A DNA stretch of 44,830 nucleotides from an uncultured Kineothrix sp. (GCA_910587275.1 CAJUMD010000013.1:1-44830), one strand, 5' to 3'. Shown: positions 26,447 to 35,278, numbered from the stretch's first letter. Numbers and translations: made by a program. The notes: generated by a model not told the origin, from the letters alone.

Positions 26447-28730
26447 CCATATCCGCCCCCTCCTTTGGTGTAATTTCCCCGTTCAAAACCCGCAGTCCGA
26501 TCTCCTTTACGGTTTCTTCCAGCATGGAGCCGGAACGGTAACAGCAGGAAGCATCTTCCATGAGCCCATAAAGCCATTGCTTTTCTTCCTCCGACGGCCA
26601 ACAGGTTTCATCATGTAAAAAACCTGTATCTTTTTCATTAAATCCCTTCATCTCGGCAAATTCATGGTTATTGATATCCAATATCTTTTCCACGGATTCC
26701 TTCCGGATTGGAATACCGCCGCTCAGGTTACCCTGCAGCCACCACTTATTCATCATTTTATCCGATAACAGCAATTCCATGAAATCTTCTGCCAGTTCCG
26801 GCTGTGCTGCCTGACTGCAGATTCCCGTTACCGTAGTTGCACGAAAAACCTGTTTTGCCTGTCCGGTAAAAGTTCCGTAAACTACTTCATCCGTTGCCCC
26901 CGGCTTCCCCCCTGCATCGCGGATGGCAAACATCTTCATATGCATGAATGACATCCCGAATACTATGTTATCCAAAATCCCAAATTGTGCCCAGGTCTCG
27001 CCGATTCCCCGATTGTCAACATACTGTCCGCCCTCAATGCCCAACATATCCTGCTCCTCCGGATTGTAAATCTGCCGGATATTCTCCTGCCACTTCTCCC
27101 TTGCATCCCCTGGTAATCCGGCGCAGTCCAGTTCCCAAAGCGTCAGCGCCGCCTGGTAAAATTCCTCAATCTTTCCGGTCTCCAGGCTGCCGTCCTCCCC
27201 AGTCCAGGCAGGAAGGCACACCGGAATCAACTGATTCAGCAAATCCCTCCCGTGCGGTGTGAACAAAAGCGGTCCTTCCGGATGGTCTGCCCTCGCCCGC
27301 TCCATTCCCTCCACAAGATCCGCAAGCCCGTTTTCCCCGTCCAAATACTGCTTTTCACTCAACCAAAACGGAAGGTCTACCGACATGGGAATGCCGTATA
27401 GGTTCCCGTCCTCCCTGGTCCGCATTCCTTCCACGATTTTTTGGTACAGAATATCTTCTTCCAAATAAGGGGCAAGAAAACCGTCCAGTTCTTTCAGGAC
27501 TCCTTTTTTGGCATACTGCTCCATATCCATACCGTCCAATATGATAATATCCGGCGATTCACCGGCTAACAGCCTTGTATTCAGATTCTTCAGCGCATCT
27601 TCTTTGCTGACCGCGTTGTCGCCGTCCATACCCGTTTCATATTTCACCAGGACATCCGGGTGTTCCTTTTGGAAAAGCTGTCCCGCATAACGGATGTAAC
27701 CGTTTTCCTCCAAACTGAAAATCACAAGTTCCTTTTCCGGTCTTGCAGGAAGTGTTTCGTCATAATACATTTCCGTCATACGGTTCCCGCCGAAATATAC
27801 GCGGAATTCCCCGTTTTCCAACGCTTGAAGCGCCTGCGGCGAATGCTGTCCGTCCCCGAGGGCAACCAGCCGTCCGTCCGCAATCTGTTCCATGACCGCT
27901 CCGTCCCATAAATACCGGTAAAGTCCCGTGCGGCAGGCAAAATATAAAATTCCGTCCTTTGCGGCAAGGGCAATCCTGCCGCTTTGATGGGTGGAAACAA
28001 ATTCATCGATAACACTATTCCCGTCCAAAAGCCGGTTCCCTGCCATGTCGTAAAGGTAGGCTTTCCTATCGTCTATTGCAACCATGGTATTACCCAAAAA
28101 AGCAAACTCCTCTACCATTCCTTCCGTCCCAAACAGACTTACCGCTTCCCCGCTCTCCACATCAATACGGTATACACAGGAATCCGATGCCGCATACAGA
28201 TGATTTTCCGGTGAAAAAGCAAAATATTCCAAATTGATTCCTTTCCGGTAATCCGCACCATAAAGCTCCAGCGAATGCCGGGCGCCTTCTTTATCCACAT
28301 AATAATACAAATACCAAATCTCCCGGTCTCCGCCAAGCGCCTCGTATTCTTCCCCGGTAGTAAATTTCGGACGGTAGCTGAAAAAAACTGCCCCCTCGTC
28401 CGATACGGCAACGGCAATTTTCATTTTAATATTCGCATTCTGCTCCCAATTCCAGACTTCCGTTCCCACCGTACCTTCCGCATCCACAAGGGTCAAATCA
28501 GCATCCTCCCCAAACAGATAATAACCGCCGTCTGCCAACGGATGCATATAGGTATATCCGCCGTCTGCCATCTGCACGTCCCGGTCTGCATACCTTCCCA
28601 TCGGTACTTCTTCCCCGCTGCCGCAGCCGGACAAAACCAAAATCAGTAAGACTGCAAACAATATGTACCGATACTGCTTTTTCCGTAATAATCCGCTTGT
28701 TTTACACATTGTTTCTGTTTCCGTTTCCAT
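26412..28730 (-). CDS. Solute-binding lipoprotein with N-terminal propeller-like domain
   Basis: A 772-residue lipoprotein, about 350 residues longer than usual solute-binding proteins. The signal peptide ends in the lipobox 'LVLSGC' (Cys near residue 36), so it should be anchored to the outer face of the membrane. Residues about 45-320 look like beta-propeller repeats ('GGYYLFGEDADLTLVDAEG', 'NHLYAASDSCVYRIDVESG', 'GRIALAAKDGILYFACRTG'). From about residue 328 an extracellular solute-binding domain of the sugar type begins ('ELVIFSLEENGYIRYAGQLF'), with 'ESPDIIILDGMDMEQYAKKG' and 'YGIPMSVDLPFW'. Start ATG 28730 follows GGAGGAGACGGAAA. It heads the operon with two permeases and an adaptor, facing a two-component system across a long dyad. 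The ligand is unknown. Confidence 0.88.
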   Translation of the reverse strand: METETETMCKTSGLLRKKQYRYILFAVLLILVLSGCGSGEEVPMGRYADRDVQMADGGYTYMHPLADGGYYLFGEDADLTLVDAEGTVGTEVWNWEQNANIKMKIAVAVSDEGAVFFSYRPKFTTGEEYEALGGDREIWYLYYYVDKEGARHSLELYGADYRKGINLEYFAFSPENHLYAASDSCVYRIDVESGEAVSLFGTEGMVEEFAFLGNTMVAIDDRKAYLYDMAGNRLLDGNSVIDEFVSTHQSGRIALAAKDGILYFACRTGLYRYLWDGAVMEQIADGRLVALGDGQHSPQALQALENGEFRVYFGGNRMTEMYYDETLPARPEKELVIFSLEENGYIRYAGQLFQKEHPDVLVKYETGMDGDNAVSKEDALKNLNTRLLAGESPDIIILDGMDMEQYAKKGVLKELDGFLAPYLEEDILYQKIVEGMRTREDGNLYGIPMSVDLPFWLSEKQYLDGENGLADLVEGMERARADHPEGPLLFTPHGRDLLNQLIPVCLPAWTGEDGSLETGKIEEFYQAALTLWELDCAGLPGDAREKWQENIRQIYNPEEQDMLGIEGGQYVDNRGIGETWAQFGILDNIVFGMSFMHMKMFAIRDAGGKPGATDEVVYGTFTGQAKQVFRATTVTGICSQAAQPELAEDFMELLLSDKMMNKWWLQGNLSGGIPIRKESVEKILDINNHEFAEMKGFNEKDTGFLHDETCWPSEEEKQWLYGLMEDASCCYRSGSMLEETVKEIGLRVLNGEITPKEGADMVAGKMAIEMEE

Positions 28731-28810
28731 TTTCCGTCTCCTCCCCGTTTTGCCGTCTTCCCCAATGCATTTCCCAAAAGCGCGCCTGAAAAAATCTTAC
28801 ACTTGTTCCC

Positions 28811-28816
28811 ATTATA
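28811..28816 (-). promoter_or_regulatory. -10 element of the ABC/adaptor operon
   Basis: TATAAT on the minus strand (28816-28811), 81 bases before the lipoprotein ATG. No good -35 is present; that position is covered by the 28824-28880 dyad, as expected for an activated promoter. Confidence 0.55.
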
Positions 28817-28823
28817 AGAAATA

Positions 28824-28880
28824 AAAACTCGAAATAACTTCTAAATATCTTCCATATTTTTAGAAGTTACTTTGAGTTTT
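28824..28880. repeat. 57-bp inverted repeat between divergent promoters
   Basis: Arms of 22 bases (28824-28845 and 28859-28880) match with two mismatches across a 13-base centre; the inner 11 bases (TAACTTCTAAA / TTTAGAAGTTA) are perfect. It covers the -35 regions of the minus promoter (-10 at 28811) and the plus promoter (TATACT at 28888-28893). Probable operator for the adjacent response regulator; function is inference. Confidence 0.7.
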
Positions 28881-28887
28881 TCTATGA

Positions 28888-28893
28888 TATACT
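28888..28893 (+). promoter_or_regulatory. -10 element of the response-regulator/kinase operon
   Basis: TATACT, 59 bases before the regulator ATG, with no sigma-A -35 at the right distance. It mirrors the TATAAT of the opposite operon about the dyad. Confidence 0.45.
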
Positions 28894-28952
28894 GTTTTTA
28901 TCATACACCATATTCCCTAAAATTTATTTTATTTGATTCCATGGAGAAACAC

Positions 28953-29648
28953 ATGAACATCTTACTCATCGAAGACGACAAAGACCTGTGCCTCGCACTG
29001 TCCTGCCGGCTTGGGCAGGACGGGCACCGCACGGACTGCTGCCATAACGGCAGGGAAGCGGAGCTTTATATCCGCCAGGAAATTTATGACCTTATTTTAC
29101 TGGATTGTATGCTGCCGGAAAAAGACTGCATCCATATCCTGAAATCCATGCGCGCCGAAGGCAACCTGACTCCCGTCATTATTCTTTCCGCCCTCGGTGA
29201 AATCGACGACAGGGTAAACAGCTTAAATACGGGCGCGGACGATTATCTGGTCAAACCCTTTGCCTATTCGGAACTGTCTGCCAGAATCACCTCACTGTTC
29301 CGGCGCAGGAATGCTTTCCGCGAAGCCAGATTGTCTTTTGGCGACCTTTCCCTGGACCCGGCGGAAAACAGGCTGTCCTGCAAAGATAAAAACTGTTCCC
29401 TCTCCCAAACGGAAAACGAACTCATGGGGCTGCTTCTGCGGACCGGGGAAAAAACGGCAAACCGCACGGTTCTGCTCCACAAGATTTGGGGGCTGGACAC
29501 TTCCGTAGAGGACAGCAATTTGGATAACTATATATATTTTCTGCGGAAGCGTTTAAAAACACTGGAAAGCGGCGTCCGCATTCTCAACAGGCGGGGAATA
29601 GGATATCGGCTGGAATACCATGACGGTCTTCCCCCATCTACCGGTTAA
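28953..29648 (+). CDS. OmpR-family response regulator
   Basis: A 231-residue two-component regulator. Receiver motifs are 'LLIEDDKDL', the phospho-acceptor Asp in 'LILLDCMLPEKD' (about residue 51), 'ILSALGE' and the Lys in 'DDYLVKPFAYSEL'. The winged-helix DNA-binding domain ends 'LNRRGIGYRLEY'. ATG 28953 follows GGAG with 6 bases of spacing; the frame is open further upstream to 28872 but that part lies in the promoter. It is followed 68 bases later by its kinase, and both face the ABC/adaptor operon. A regulator beside a divergent transporter usually controls that transporter. Confidence 0.93.
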   Translation: MNILLIEDDKDLCLALSCRLGQDGHRTDCCHNGREAELYIRQEIYDLILLDCMLPEKDCIHILKSMRAEGNLTPVIILSALGEIDDRVNSLNTGADDYLVKPFAYSELSARITSLFRRRNAFREARLSFGDLSLDPAENRLSCKDKNCSLSQTENELMGLLLRTGEKTANRTVLLHKIWGLDTSVEDSNLDNYIYFLRKRLKTLESGVRILNRRGIGYRLEYHDGLPPSTG

Positions 29649-29716
29649 TACAATCGATAGGGAATCTGATATGAAATCACGGAAATAGGAATTAAGGAAC
29701 AGAAAGGAACCTTCCC

Positions 29717-31090
29717 ATGTACCGGAACGTACGGCTTCGGCTTACCATTTTATTTACATTTGTCACTTCCGCCCTGCTCACCGCCCTGCTCTGCGTCAGT
29801 TTTTACCTGTCCGCCAAGCAACAGTTTTCCCTTCAGCTTTCCTCTTTTACCGGTCAGTCTTATACGGTTTTGGAATCCATCCGGGAACAGAACATTCTTA
29901 CCTCCCAATGGCTGACCGCCAAAGAAGAAGCCTGCGGATTCCGCATTTACCTGTGGGACAACGGCAGGGAACTTTTCCATAACAATGATCATGCCAACCG
30001 TATCCTGCAGATTTACGGCAATTACCTGCCCGTAACGTCCGGCGGACGTTCCCTTCGCTGCGCTGCCGGAAATTCGGATGCCTTCATCGGCAGCCATGGC
30101 ATCCTGCCGGAAATTCTCCTTTACCATAAGCAGATTGCCAAAAACAACAGCGTTTTACGGATATATTTTATCCAATCCCTGGAACCGCTTTATGCCCGCC
30201 TGGGAAACAGTCTTCTTCTTTACCTTTTACTGTTTATCGGTTCCGAATGCATTTTAACGTTTTTCTGCTGGCATTTCACCGGGTACCTTCTGCGGCCGCT
30301 TTTGGATTCACAGGAAAGCCAAAACCGCTTTATTTCCGGTGTTTCCCATGAATTACGCACGCCCCTTGCCGTTATTCTGTCCAGCGCTTCCGCCTGTGAA
30401 AAAGCTCCGGCAACGCAGCAAAAGACCTTTTTCCAGGTCATCGCAAGGGAAGGGGAGCAGATGTCCTCCATGCTGGAACAGCTCCTGACGTTATCAAGGG
30501 CAGACAGCCACAGCCTGCCCTTACAAATGGAAGCAACCGATTTACAGACACTTTTGCTGGAAACTTATGAAAGTTTCCAGCCGCTCGCCGGTGAAAGCAG
30601 CCATCACCTCTCCATACGGTTGCCTGAAGCAGAGATTCCCCTCTGCACCTGTGACCCTGTGCGGATACGGCAGGTATGCCATATCCTACTCCACAACGCC
30701 CTTTCCCATACACCTGCGGGAAGCAGTATCCTTCTTTTTCTTGCGGACGGTGTTTCCGAAACCGGAAAAAGGAATAAAACTTTGAAAACGCGAAAAAAGA
30801 CGAAAACAACATATGCATTCAAAAACGGAATTACCATCGGCGTGCAGGATAATGGCGGCGGTATTCCAAGCCAAGAACAGGAGCGGATTTTTGAACGTTT
30901 TTACCAATGTCCTTCTTCCCCCAAAAAGGGACATCACGGACTGGGGCTGGCTGTCGCAAAAGAAATTGCCGCCGCCCATAACGGAACCCTGACCGTAACG
31001 GATGCCCCTGGCGGCGGCGCCTTATTTCTCCTATCGCTGCCTGTGCTGCCATTACCGCCTTACTCCTGCACCAACACAATAAATCCATAG
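29717..31090 (+). CDS. Sensor histidine kinase
   Basis: A 457-residue membrane kinase. Helix 1 is at about residues 7-31 ('ILFTFVTSALLTALLCVSFY') and helix 2 is near 160-185 ('SLLLYLLLFIGSECILTFFC'), bounding an extracytoplasmic sensor of about 125 residues. The phospho-acceptor His is in 'GVSHELRTPLAVILSS', near residue 210. The ATPase domain has the N-box 'HILLHNALSHTPAGS', G1 'DNGGGIPS', F-box 'FERFYQ' and G2 'GHHGLGLAVAKEI'. A Lys/Thr/Arg-rich insert ('KRNKTLKTRKKTKTT') separates N and G1 boxes. The start ATG follows AAAGGAA. The last 31 bases overlap the convergent gene at 31060. Confidence 0.93.
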   Translation: MYRNVRLRLTILFTFVTSALLTALLCVSFYLSAKQQFSLQLSSFTGQSYTVLESIREQNILTSQWLTAKEEACGFRIYLWDNGRELFHNNDHANRILQIYGNYLPVTSGGRSLRCAAGNSDAFIGSHGILPEILLYHKQIAKNNSVLRIYFIQSLEPLYARLGNSLLLYLLLFIGSECILTFFCWHFTGYLLRPLLDSQESQNRFISGVSHELRTPLAVILSSASACEKAPATQQKTFFQVIAREGEQMSSMLEQLLTLSRADSHSLPLQMEATDLQTLLLETYESFQPLAGESSHHLSIRLPEAEIPLCTCDPVRIRQVCHILLHNALSHTPAGSSILLFLADGVSETGKRNKTLKTRKKTKTTYAFKNGITIGVQDNGGGIPSQEQERIFERFYQCPSSPKKGHHGLGLAVAKEIAAAHNGTLTVTDAPGGGALFLLSLPVLPLPPYSCTNTINP

Positions 31091-32031
31091 TCTGCCCTGC
31101 CGTTCTCCCACATACCCGTGATATCATACACATACCCTCCGGTCACGCCGGCAAGCACCCATTGCCCGTCTTTCTTTCCCACGGTTATTTTTTCCCCTTC
31201 CGGGTATTCCCGTACTTTCCCCAACAGGGAAGCGTCATACCGGACTGCTTCCACGGCCTCCGGCTCCGCAGAAAAATAAAGGGTCAGATCCAAAGAATCC
31301 TTTATCTTGATATCCGCCAGTTCTTCCCCGATTTTCCAATCCAGCACATGGACGGAATCCGCCACCACCGCAGTGCTCAACCCATCCTTGTCCGTATAAA
31401 CCCATTCGTATCCGCCCCGGTTCACCATAACGGTAACATCCGCCAAATCCGTGGTATACCCCACATTCAGGGAAGGCGGCTCCGACGGATCCGGCTCCTG
31501 GTAAATCTCATCCACAATATCCTGGTAAGCATCCGCATCCGAAGGCTTTCCTTCCTCCACCACCTTCATCTTCGTAATGCCCGGATACTGACCCGGGTAG
31601 GATTCCAGCATCATTCCGTTGCCGTATATCTCCACCACGTTTCCTTTCACCAACTGCTCCTTCGTAATCTTATTTCCGTTTATGTCGTAAATTTCCTCCG
31701 GAAATGTTGCCACAAATACCCCCGCCTGCTCCCCCACGAAAATATGCGCGCCTTCCCCATACGGAACATATACTGCCGTTACCGGCTCCCCCCCGTCCGC
31801 TTCATGGATTCCGTCGGCTCCGTTCATTTCCTTTGTGTCACCGGCTGCCCCTGTACCGTCCTGCATTCCGTCATTTTGCGGGGCATCGTTCTGTGCCGTG
31901 TCATCCCCCTGCGCCCTGTTCCCCGCTGCCACGAATACCACCGCTATCACTGCCGCCAATAAAATTACCGCGCCGATACCAATGATGTAACTATTTCTCC
32001 GGGTTAATCCTTTTGCATTTTTTCTTTCCAT
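31060..32031 (-). CDS. Membrane-anchored hypothetical protein, Asp/Glu-rich
   Basis: A 323-residue protein with a single N-terminal membrane helix ('SYIIGIGAVILLAAVIAVVF', residues about 14-35) acting as signal anchor. It is followed by an acidic, low-complexity linker (Asp, Gly, Asn, Gln; residues 40-80) and a beta-rich extracellular part. That part includes 'EEIYDINGNKITKEQLVKGN', 'VVEIYGNGMMLESYPGQYPG' and a C-terminal 'GEKITVGKKDGQWVLAGVTG'. The 'Vvei.gngmmlesyPGqypgi' stretch recalls DUF3221-like beta barrels that occur in Firmicutes surface lipoproteins, but I cannot assign a function. ATG 32031 follows AGGAGGAATATT. The 3' end overlaps the kinase gene on the other strand by 31 bases. 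Confidence 0.85.
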   Translation of the reverse strand: MERKNAKGLTRRNSYIIGIGAVILLAAVIAVVFVAAGNRAQGDDTAQNDAPQNDGMQDGTGAAGDTKEMNGADGIHEADGGEPVTAVYVPYGEGAHIFVGEQAGVFVATFPEEIYDINGNKITKEQLVKGNVVEIYGNGMMLESYPGQYPGITKMKVVEEGKPSDADAYQDIVDEIYQEPDPSEPPSLNVGYTTDLADVTVMVNRGGYEWVYTDKDGLSTAVVADSVHVLDWKIGEELADIKIKDSLDLTLYFSAEPEAVEAVRYDASLLGKVREYPEGEKITVGKKDGQWVLAGVTGGYVYDITGMWENGRADYGFIVLVQE

Positions 32032-32084
32032 AATATTCCTCCTGCATTTTTATTTTTCCGTTTCTGCCGTTATCCTGCCGGCTT

Positions 32085-33749
32085 TTATCCAATTAATATT
32101 TCTTTTCCCCGAAAAGCAAACCCATACTTACGGATACGCTCCTTCCCAATTCCATGATCAAGTAATACCCGTTCATAATGCTTTTCTTCCATTTGATGAT
32201 GCGCTGTCTGCACGGTTTGCTCCAAATTTTTTTCTATTTTAGGATTATACACCTTAAATTCCAGGATTATGGCATAATCCTCTTTTCTTAACGGTTCCAA
32301 TATGACGTCATACCGACCGAATCCGCTCTCCCTGTTAGAAGTCACTGCATACCTCCCTTTCAGGTCTACCAGCAATCCCAAAACAAACCCATGGTAAAAC
32401 CGTTCCGGACTGTTTTTTTCCGAAGGCTTGTTTCCCACATCAAAAGAACTAAACATGGTCTCGGCAAAATTTTCCATATAATAATTCATTGCCTCCACAT
32501 CCCCCGATAAAAGTGCCTTAACAAAACGATTATAATTGGATTTGTCTTCCCTGAACCAGTCCAAAATCATTTTCTCAAACATCTGCACTACCTCATAATT
32601 GGTAAGCGCCATTTCATAATCGTTTCCCCGCACCTCCACAATTCTTAAGTATCCGCCCGCCAGTAAAAGACTCCATACCGAATCCTCACACTGCTCCAGT
32701 TGGTGAAACACAATCTCCTCATCGATCCGGCTTACTATCGTCCCGCCGGAAAGCAGCCGTTCAAATTCTATCTTCATTTCTTCACTGCCCTGTCTTAACA
32801 GCTTGCCCACCAGCCCGTTAGAACTTGTATTCGCCCAAAAAGGTTTTAACTGTTTTGAATCAAGCATATTTACAATTGACCATGGATTATATATATCCTT
32901 TCTGTTTCCAATCATAAATCCGTTATACCAATGCTTTACTTCCTCTTTGTTTGTCATTCCGAATTCATCCATAGCCTCAAATACTTCATCTTCCAAAAAG
33001 CCGAAACAAGAAGCATATTGATTGGCTGTCGTTGTAATTACTTTCAGATTATTTAAATCCGAAAACACGGACTCTTTACTGATCCTTGTAATTCCGGTCA
33101 TAACCGCCCTTTCCAGATACGGATTGGTTTTAAACGTATTATGAAACAAAGTTCTTGTATAAGAAACAATATCCTTCCAAAAACCGCCCGTATATGCTTC
33201 CTGCATTGGCGTATCATATTCATCCAATAAAACAATGACCTTTTTGCCATAATAACGGTACAAAAATTTACATAAATTATGAATGGCCAAAGATGCTTCC
33301 ACTTCATCCATGTCTGACGATACGCTTTCAAAATACTCCCTATCCCTCTCTGTGAGCGCATCGCTTTTCCTCAAATAATCATGTTGTGTATACAAATCCA
33401 AAAGGATATAATTCATGGCACGTTTTGTAAAAGCATAATTAGTTTCTTTCACCCCCGCAAAAGATAAACTGATTACCGGATAAGTTCCCTGAAGCGCCCG
33501 GTAATCTTCCTCTTTCCATATATCCAATTTTTGAAACAGGTCACCCCTTCCCTGATATTTCAAACTGAAAAAACATTCCAGCATATTCATGTTCAGGGTC
33601 TTGCCAAAACGACGCGGACGAGTAATCAGGGTAACCATATCCCTGCTTTCCCACCATTCCTTAATCAGCATTGTTTTATCCACATAAAAGCAGTCATTCA
33701 TAACCAGGTCTTCAAAATCCTGCGCCCCAATTGATATCACTCTAGCCAT
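32085..33749 (-). CDS. AAA-ATPase-like protein with C-terminal PD-(D/E)XK nuclease fold
   Basis: A protein of about 554 residues from a family common in gut anaerobes (AAA-ATPase_like plus PDDEXK_9). Walker A-like 'TRPRRFGKTLNMNMLECFFS' is near residue 45, Walker B 'KKVIVLLDEYDTPMQ' near residue 170, and 'AVMTGITRISKESVFSDLNN' is the sensor region. The C-terminal domain shows the nuclease-type pattern 'GFGRYDVILEPL ... YAIILEFKVYN', with Asp and Glu-x-Lys. The family's biological role is not established; defence, or mobile-element-like spread, has been suggested for relatives. Met 33749 follows GGGAG at 8 bases and is preferred to Met 33767. It may share a transcript with the anchored protein downstream, as no terminator separates them. 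Confidence 0.88.
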   Translation of the reverse strand: MARVISIGAQDFEDLVMNDCFYVDKTMLIKEWWESRDMVTLITRPRRFGKTLNMNMLECFFSLKYQGRGDLFQKLDIWKEEDYRALQGTYPVISLSFAGVKETNYAFTKRAMNYILLDLYTQHDYLRKSDALTERDREYFESVSSDMDEVEASLAIHNLCKFLYRYYGKKVIVLLDEYDTPMQEAYTGGFWKDIVSYTRTLFHNTFKTNPYLERAVMTGITRISKESVFSDLNNLKVITTTANQYASCFGFLEDEVFEAMDEFGMTNKEEVKHWYNGFMIGNRKDIYNPWSIVNMLDSKQLKPFWANTSSNGLVGKLLRQGSEEMKIEFERLLSGGTIVSRIDEEIVFHQLEQCEDSVWSLLLAGGYLRIVEVRGNDYEMALTNYEVVQMFEKMILDWFREDKSNYNRFVKALLSGDVEAMNYYMENFAETMFSSFDVGNKPSEKNSPERFYHGFVLGLLVDLKGRYAVTSNRESGFGRYDVILEPLRKEDYAIILEFKVYNPKIEKNLEQTVQTAHHQMEEKHYERVLLDHGIGKERIRKYGFAFRGKEILIG

Positions 33750-33857
33750 ATATGTTCTCCCATCCATATTCCCGTTATGTTCCCTTATTTCCTTTTTATT
33801 ATAACAGAGTATTGCCGCCTTTTTCCTAAAAATTTTTTAAGAATCCCTAAATTCCAC

Positions 33858-33885
33858 TTGTCATTCCCCGTATTCAATGTAAAAT
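33858..33885 (+). promoter_or_regulatory. Probable promoter of luxS-mtnN
   Basis: TTGTCA (33858-33863), 16 bases, TAAAAT (33880-33885), 66 bases before the luxS ATG. Confidence 0.6.
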
Positions 33886-33951
33886 AGAAAATGTAAAATA
33901 CATGTACCGATGCCAAAACAAAAATGGTACCAAATAAAAAGGAGACAGTTT

Positions 33952-34431
33952 ATGGAAAAAATCACCAGCTTTACGATCGACCACATAAAATTACAGCCAG
34001 GCGTATATGTTTCACGTAAGGACAGCGTAGGGGCGGAAGTCATCACGACATTTGACTTAAGGATGACTTCCCCCAACGAGGAACCCGTTATGAACACGGC
34101 GGAAATGCACACCATCGAACACCTTGCCGCTACCTTCCTGCGCAACCATAAAGAGTACGGGAAGAAAACCATTTATTTCGGACCCATGGGCTGCCGTACC
34201 GGATTTTACCTGCTTCTTGCGGGAGATTATTCTTCCAGGGATATCGTACCGCTTATGGTGGAATTATATGAATTCATCCGTGATTTTAAGGATGAGGTTC
34301 CCGGTGCAAGCGCCAAGGACTGCGGCAATTACCTCGACATGAATTTAGGGATGGCAAACTACCTTGCAGACAGGTTCTTAAATCAGGTTCTTTACCATAT
34401 CGACGACAGCCGTCTGGTATATCCCGAGTAA
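33952..34431 (+). CDS. luxS: S-ribosylhomocysteine lyase LuxS
   Basis: A 159-residue iron-dependent enzyme that splits S-ribosylhomocysteine into homocysteine and DPD, the precursor of autoinducer-2. The metal-binding motif HTIEH is in 'AEMHTIEHLAATFLRNH' near residue 55; the catalytic Cys is in 'GPMGCRTGFYLLL' near residue 83; the third metal ligand is in 'KDCGNYLDMNLG'. ATG 33952 follows AAGGAG. It precedes mtnN by 85 bases. The two enzymes act in sequence (MtnN makes S-ribosylhomocysteine, LuxS cleaves it), so this is a methyl-cycle operon. Confidence 0.98.
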   Translation: MEKITSFTIDHIKLQPGVYVSRKDSVGAEVITTFDLRMTSPNEEPVMNTAEMHTIEHLAATFLRNHKEYGKKTIYFGPMGCRTGFYLLLAGDYSSRDIVPLMVELYEFIRDFKDEVPGASAKDCGNYLDMNLGMANYLADRFLNQVLYHIDDSRLVYPE

Positions 34432-34516
34432 AGCCAACAATCCCGCTGCAGGCAACTTTGCAGCAAACTTCCATCGCTGCAGGCAGAGAGGGAATAGAAA
34501 GGAGAACAAACAGAAA

Positions 34517-35215
34517 ATGAAAAAAATCGGAATTATAGGCGCCATGGAGCTGGAAGTGGAGACGCTGAAAGCCCAAATGCAGATGAAACAAATCGTTAAA
34601 AAAGCCTCCATGGAATTCCACGAAGGCACGTTAAACCGGCAGGAAGTAGTTATTGTCCGCAGCGGAGTAGGCAAAGTAAACGCTGCCATGTGTGTACAGA
34701 TTCTTGCGGATCTTTTCCATGTAACACATATCATTAATACGGGGGTTGCAGGTTCTTTGGATGCTTCCATTGATATCGGGGACATCGTCGTATCCACCGA
34801 TGCCCTGCACCACGATATGGATGCCACCATTTTCGGCTACCAGCCGGGAGAGGTTCCCCAGTTGGGACGGCTGGAATTCCCTGCGGATCCCGCTTTAATG
34901 GATTTGGCAAAAACCTCCTGTCAGGAAGCCAACCCGGATATCCACGTCTTTACCGGACGGGTAGTCAGCGGGGACCAATTTATCAGCAATGCAGCCGTAA
35001 AAGAAAAACTCATCAGCCTGTTTTCCGCATCCTGCACCGAAATGGAAGGGGCTTCCATCGCCCATGCCGCAACCTTAAACGGAATTCCCTTTGTCATCAT
35101 CCGCGCCATCTCCGATAAAGCGGACCACAGCGCGGAGGTGGATTACCCCGTGTTTGAACAGAAAGCGACGCAGGACTGTGCAAAACTGGTAGCACATATG
35201 ATGAAAAAAATTTAA
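34517..35215 (+). CDS. mtnN: 5'-methylthioadenosine/S-adenosylhomocysteine nucleosidase
   Basis: A 232-residue cytoplasmic nucleosidase removing adenine from S-adenosylhomocysteine and methylthioadenosine. It starts 'MKKIGIIGAMELEVETLKAQ' with the catalytic Glu near residue 12, then 'INTGVAGSLD' (phosphorylase superfamily motif), 'GDIVVSTDALHHDMD', 'SGDQFISN', 'TEMEGASIAHAA' (ribose-binding Glu) and 'IIRAISDKAD' (adenine-binding Asp). ATG 34517 follows AAAGGAG. Together with luxS upstream it recycles the product of SAM-dependent methylations and yields AI-2 precursor. Confidence 0.98.
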   Translation: MKKIGIIGAMELEVETLKAQMQMKQIVKKASMEFHEGTLNRQEVVIVRSGVGKVNAAMCVQILADLFHVTHIINTGVAGSLDASIDIGDIVVSTDALHHDMDATIFGYQPGEVPQLGRLEFPADPALMDLAKTSCQEANPDIHVFTGRVVSGDQFISNAAVKEKLISLFSASCTEMEGASIAHAATLNGIPFVIIRAISDKADHSAEVDYPVFEQKATQDCAKLVAHMMKKI

Positions 35216-35252
35216 TATTAAAATATTTAATTTAGAATATTAAATTTTAATC

Positions 35253-35278
35253 GAGCAGGGAAGGCATCTTCCCTGCTC
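35253..35278. terminator. Hairpin between convergent mtnN and dehydrogenase genes
   Basis: A perfect 11-bp stem (35253-35263 with 35268-35278, GAGCAGGGAAG arm) and GCAT loop. Neither strand has a strong U-tract, so it is a weak or factor-assisted terminator for one or both genes. Confidence 0.6.
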
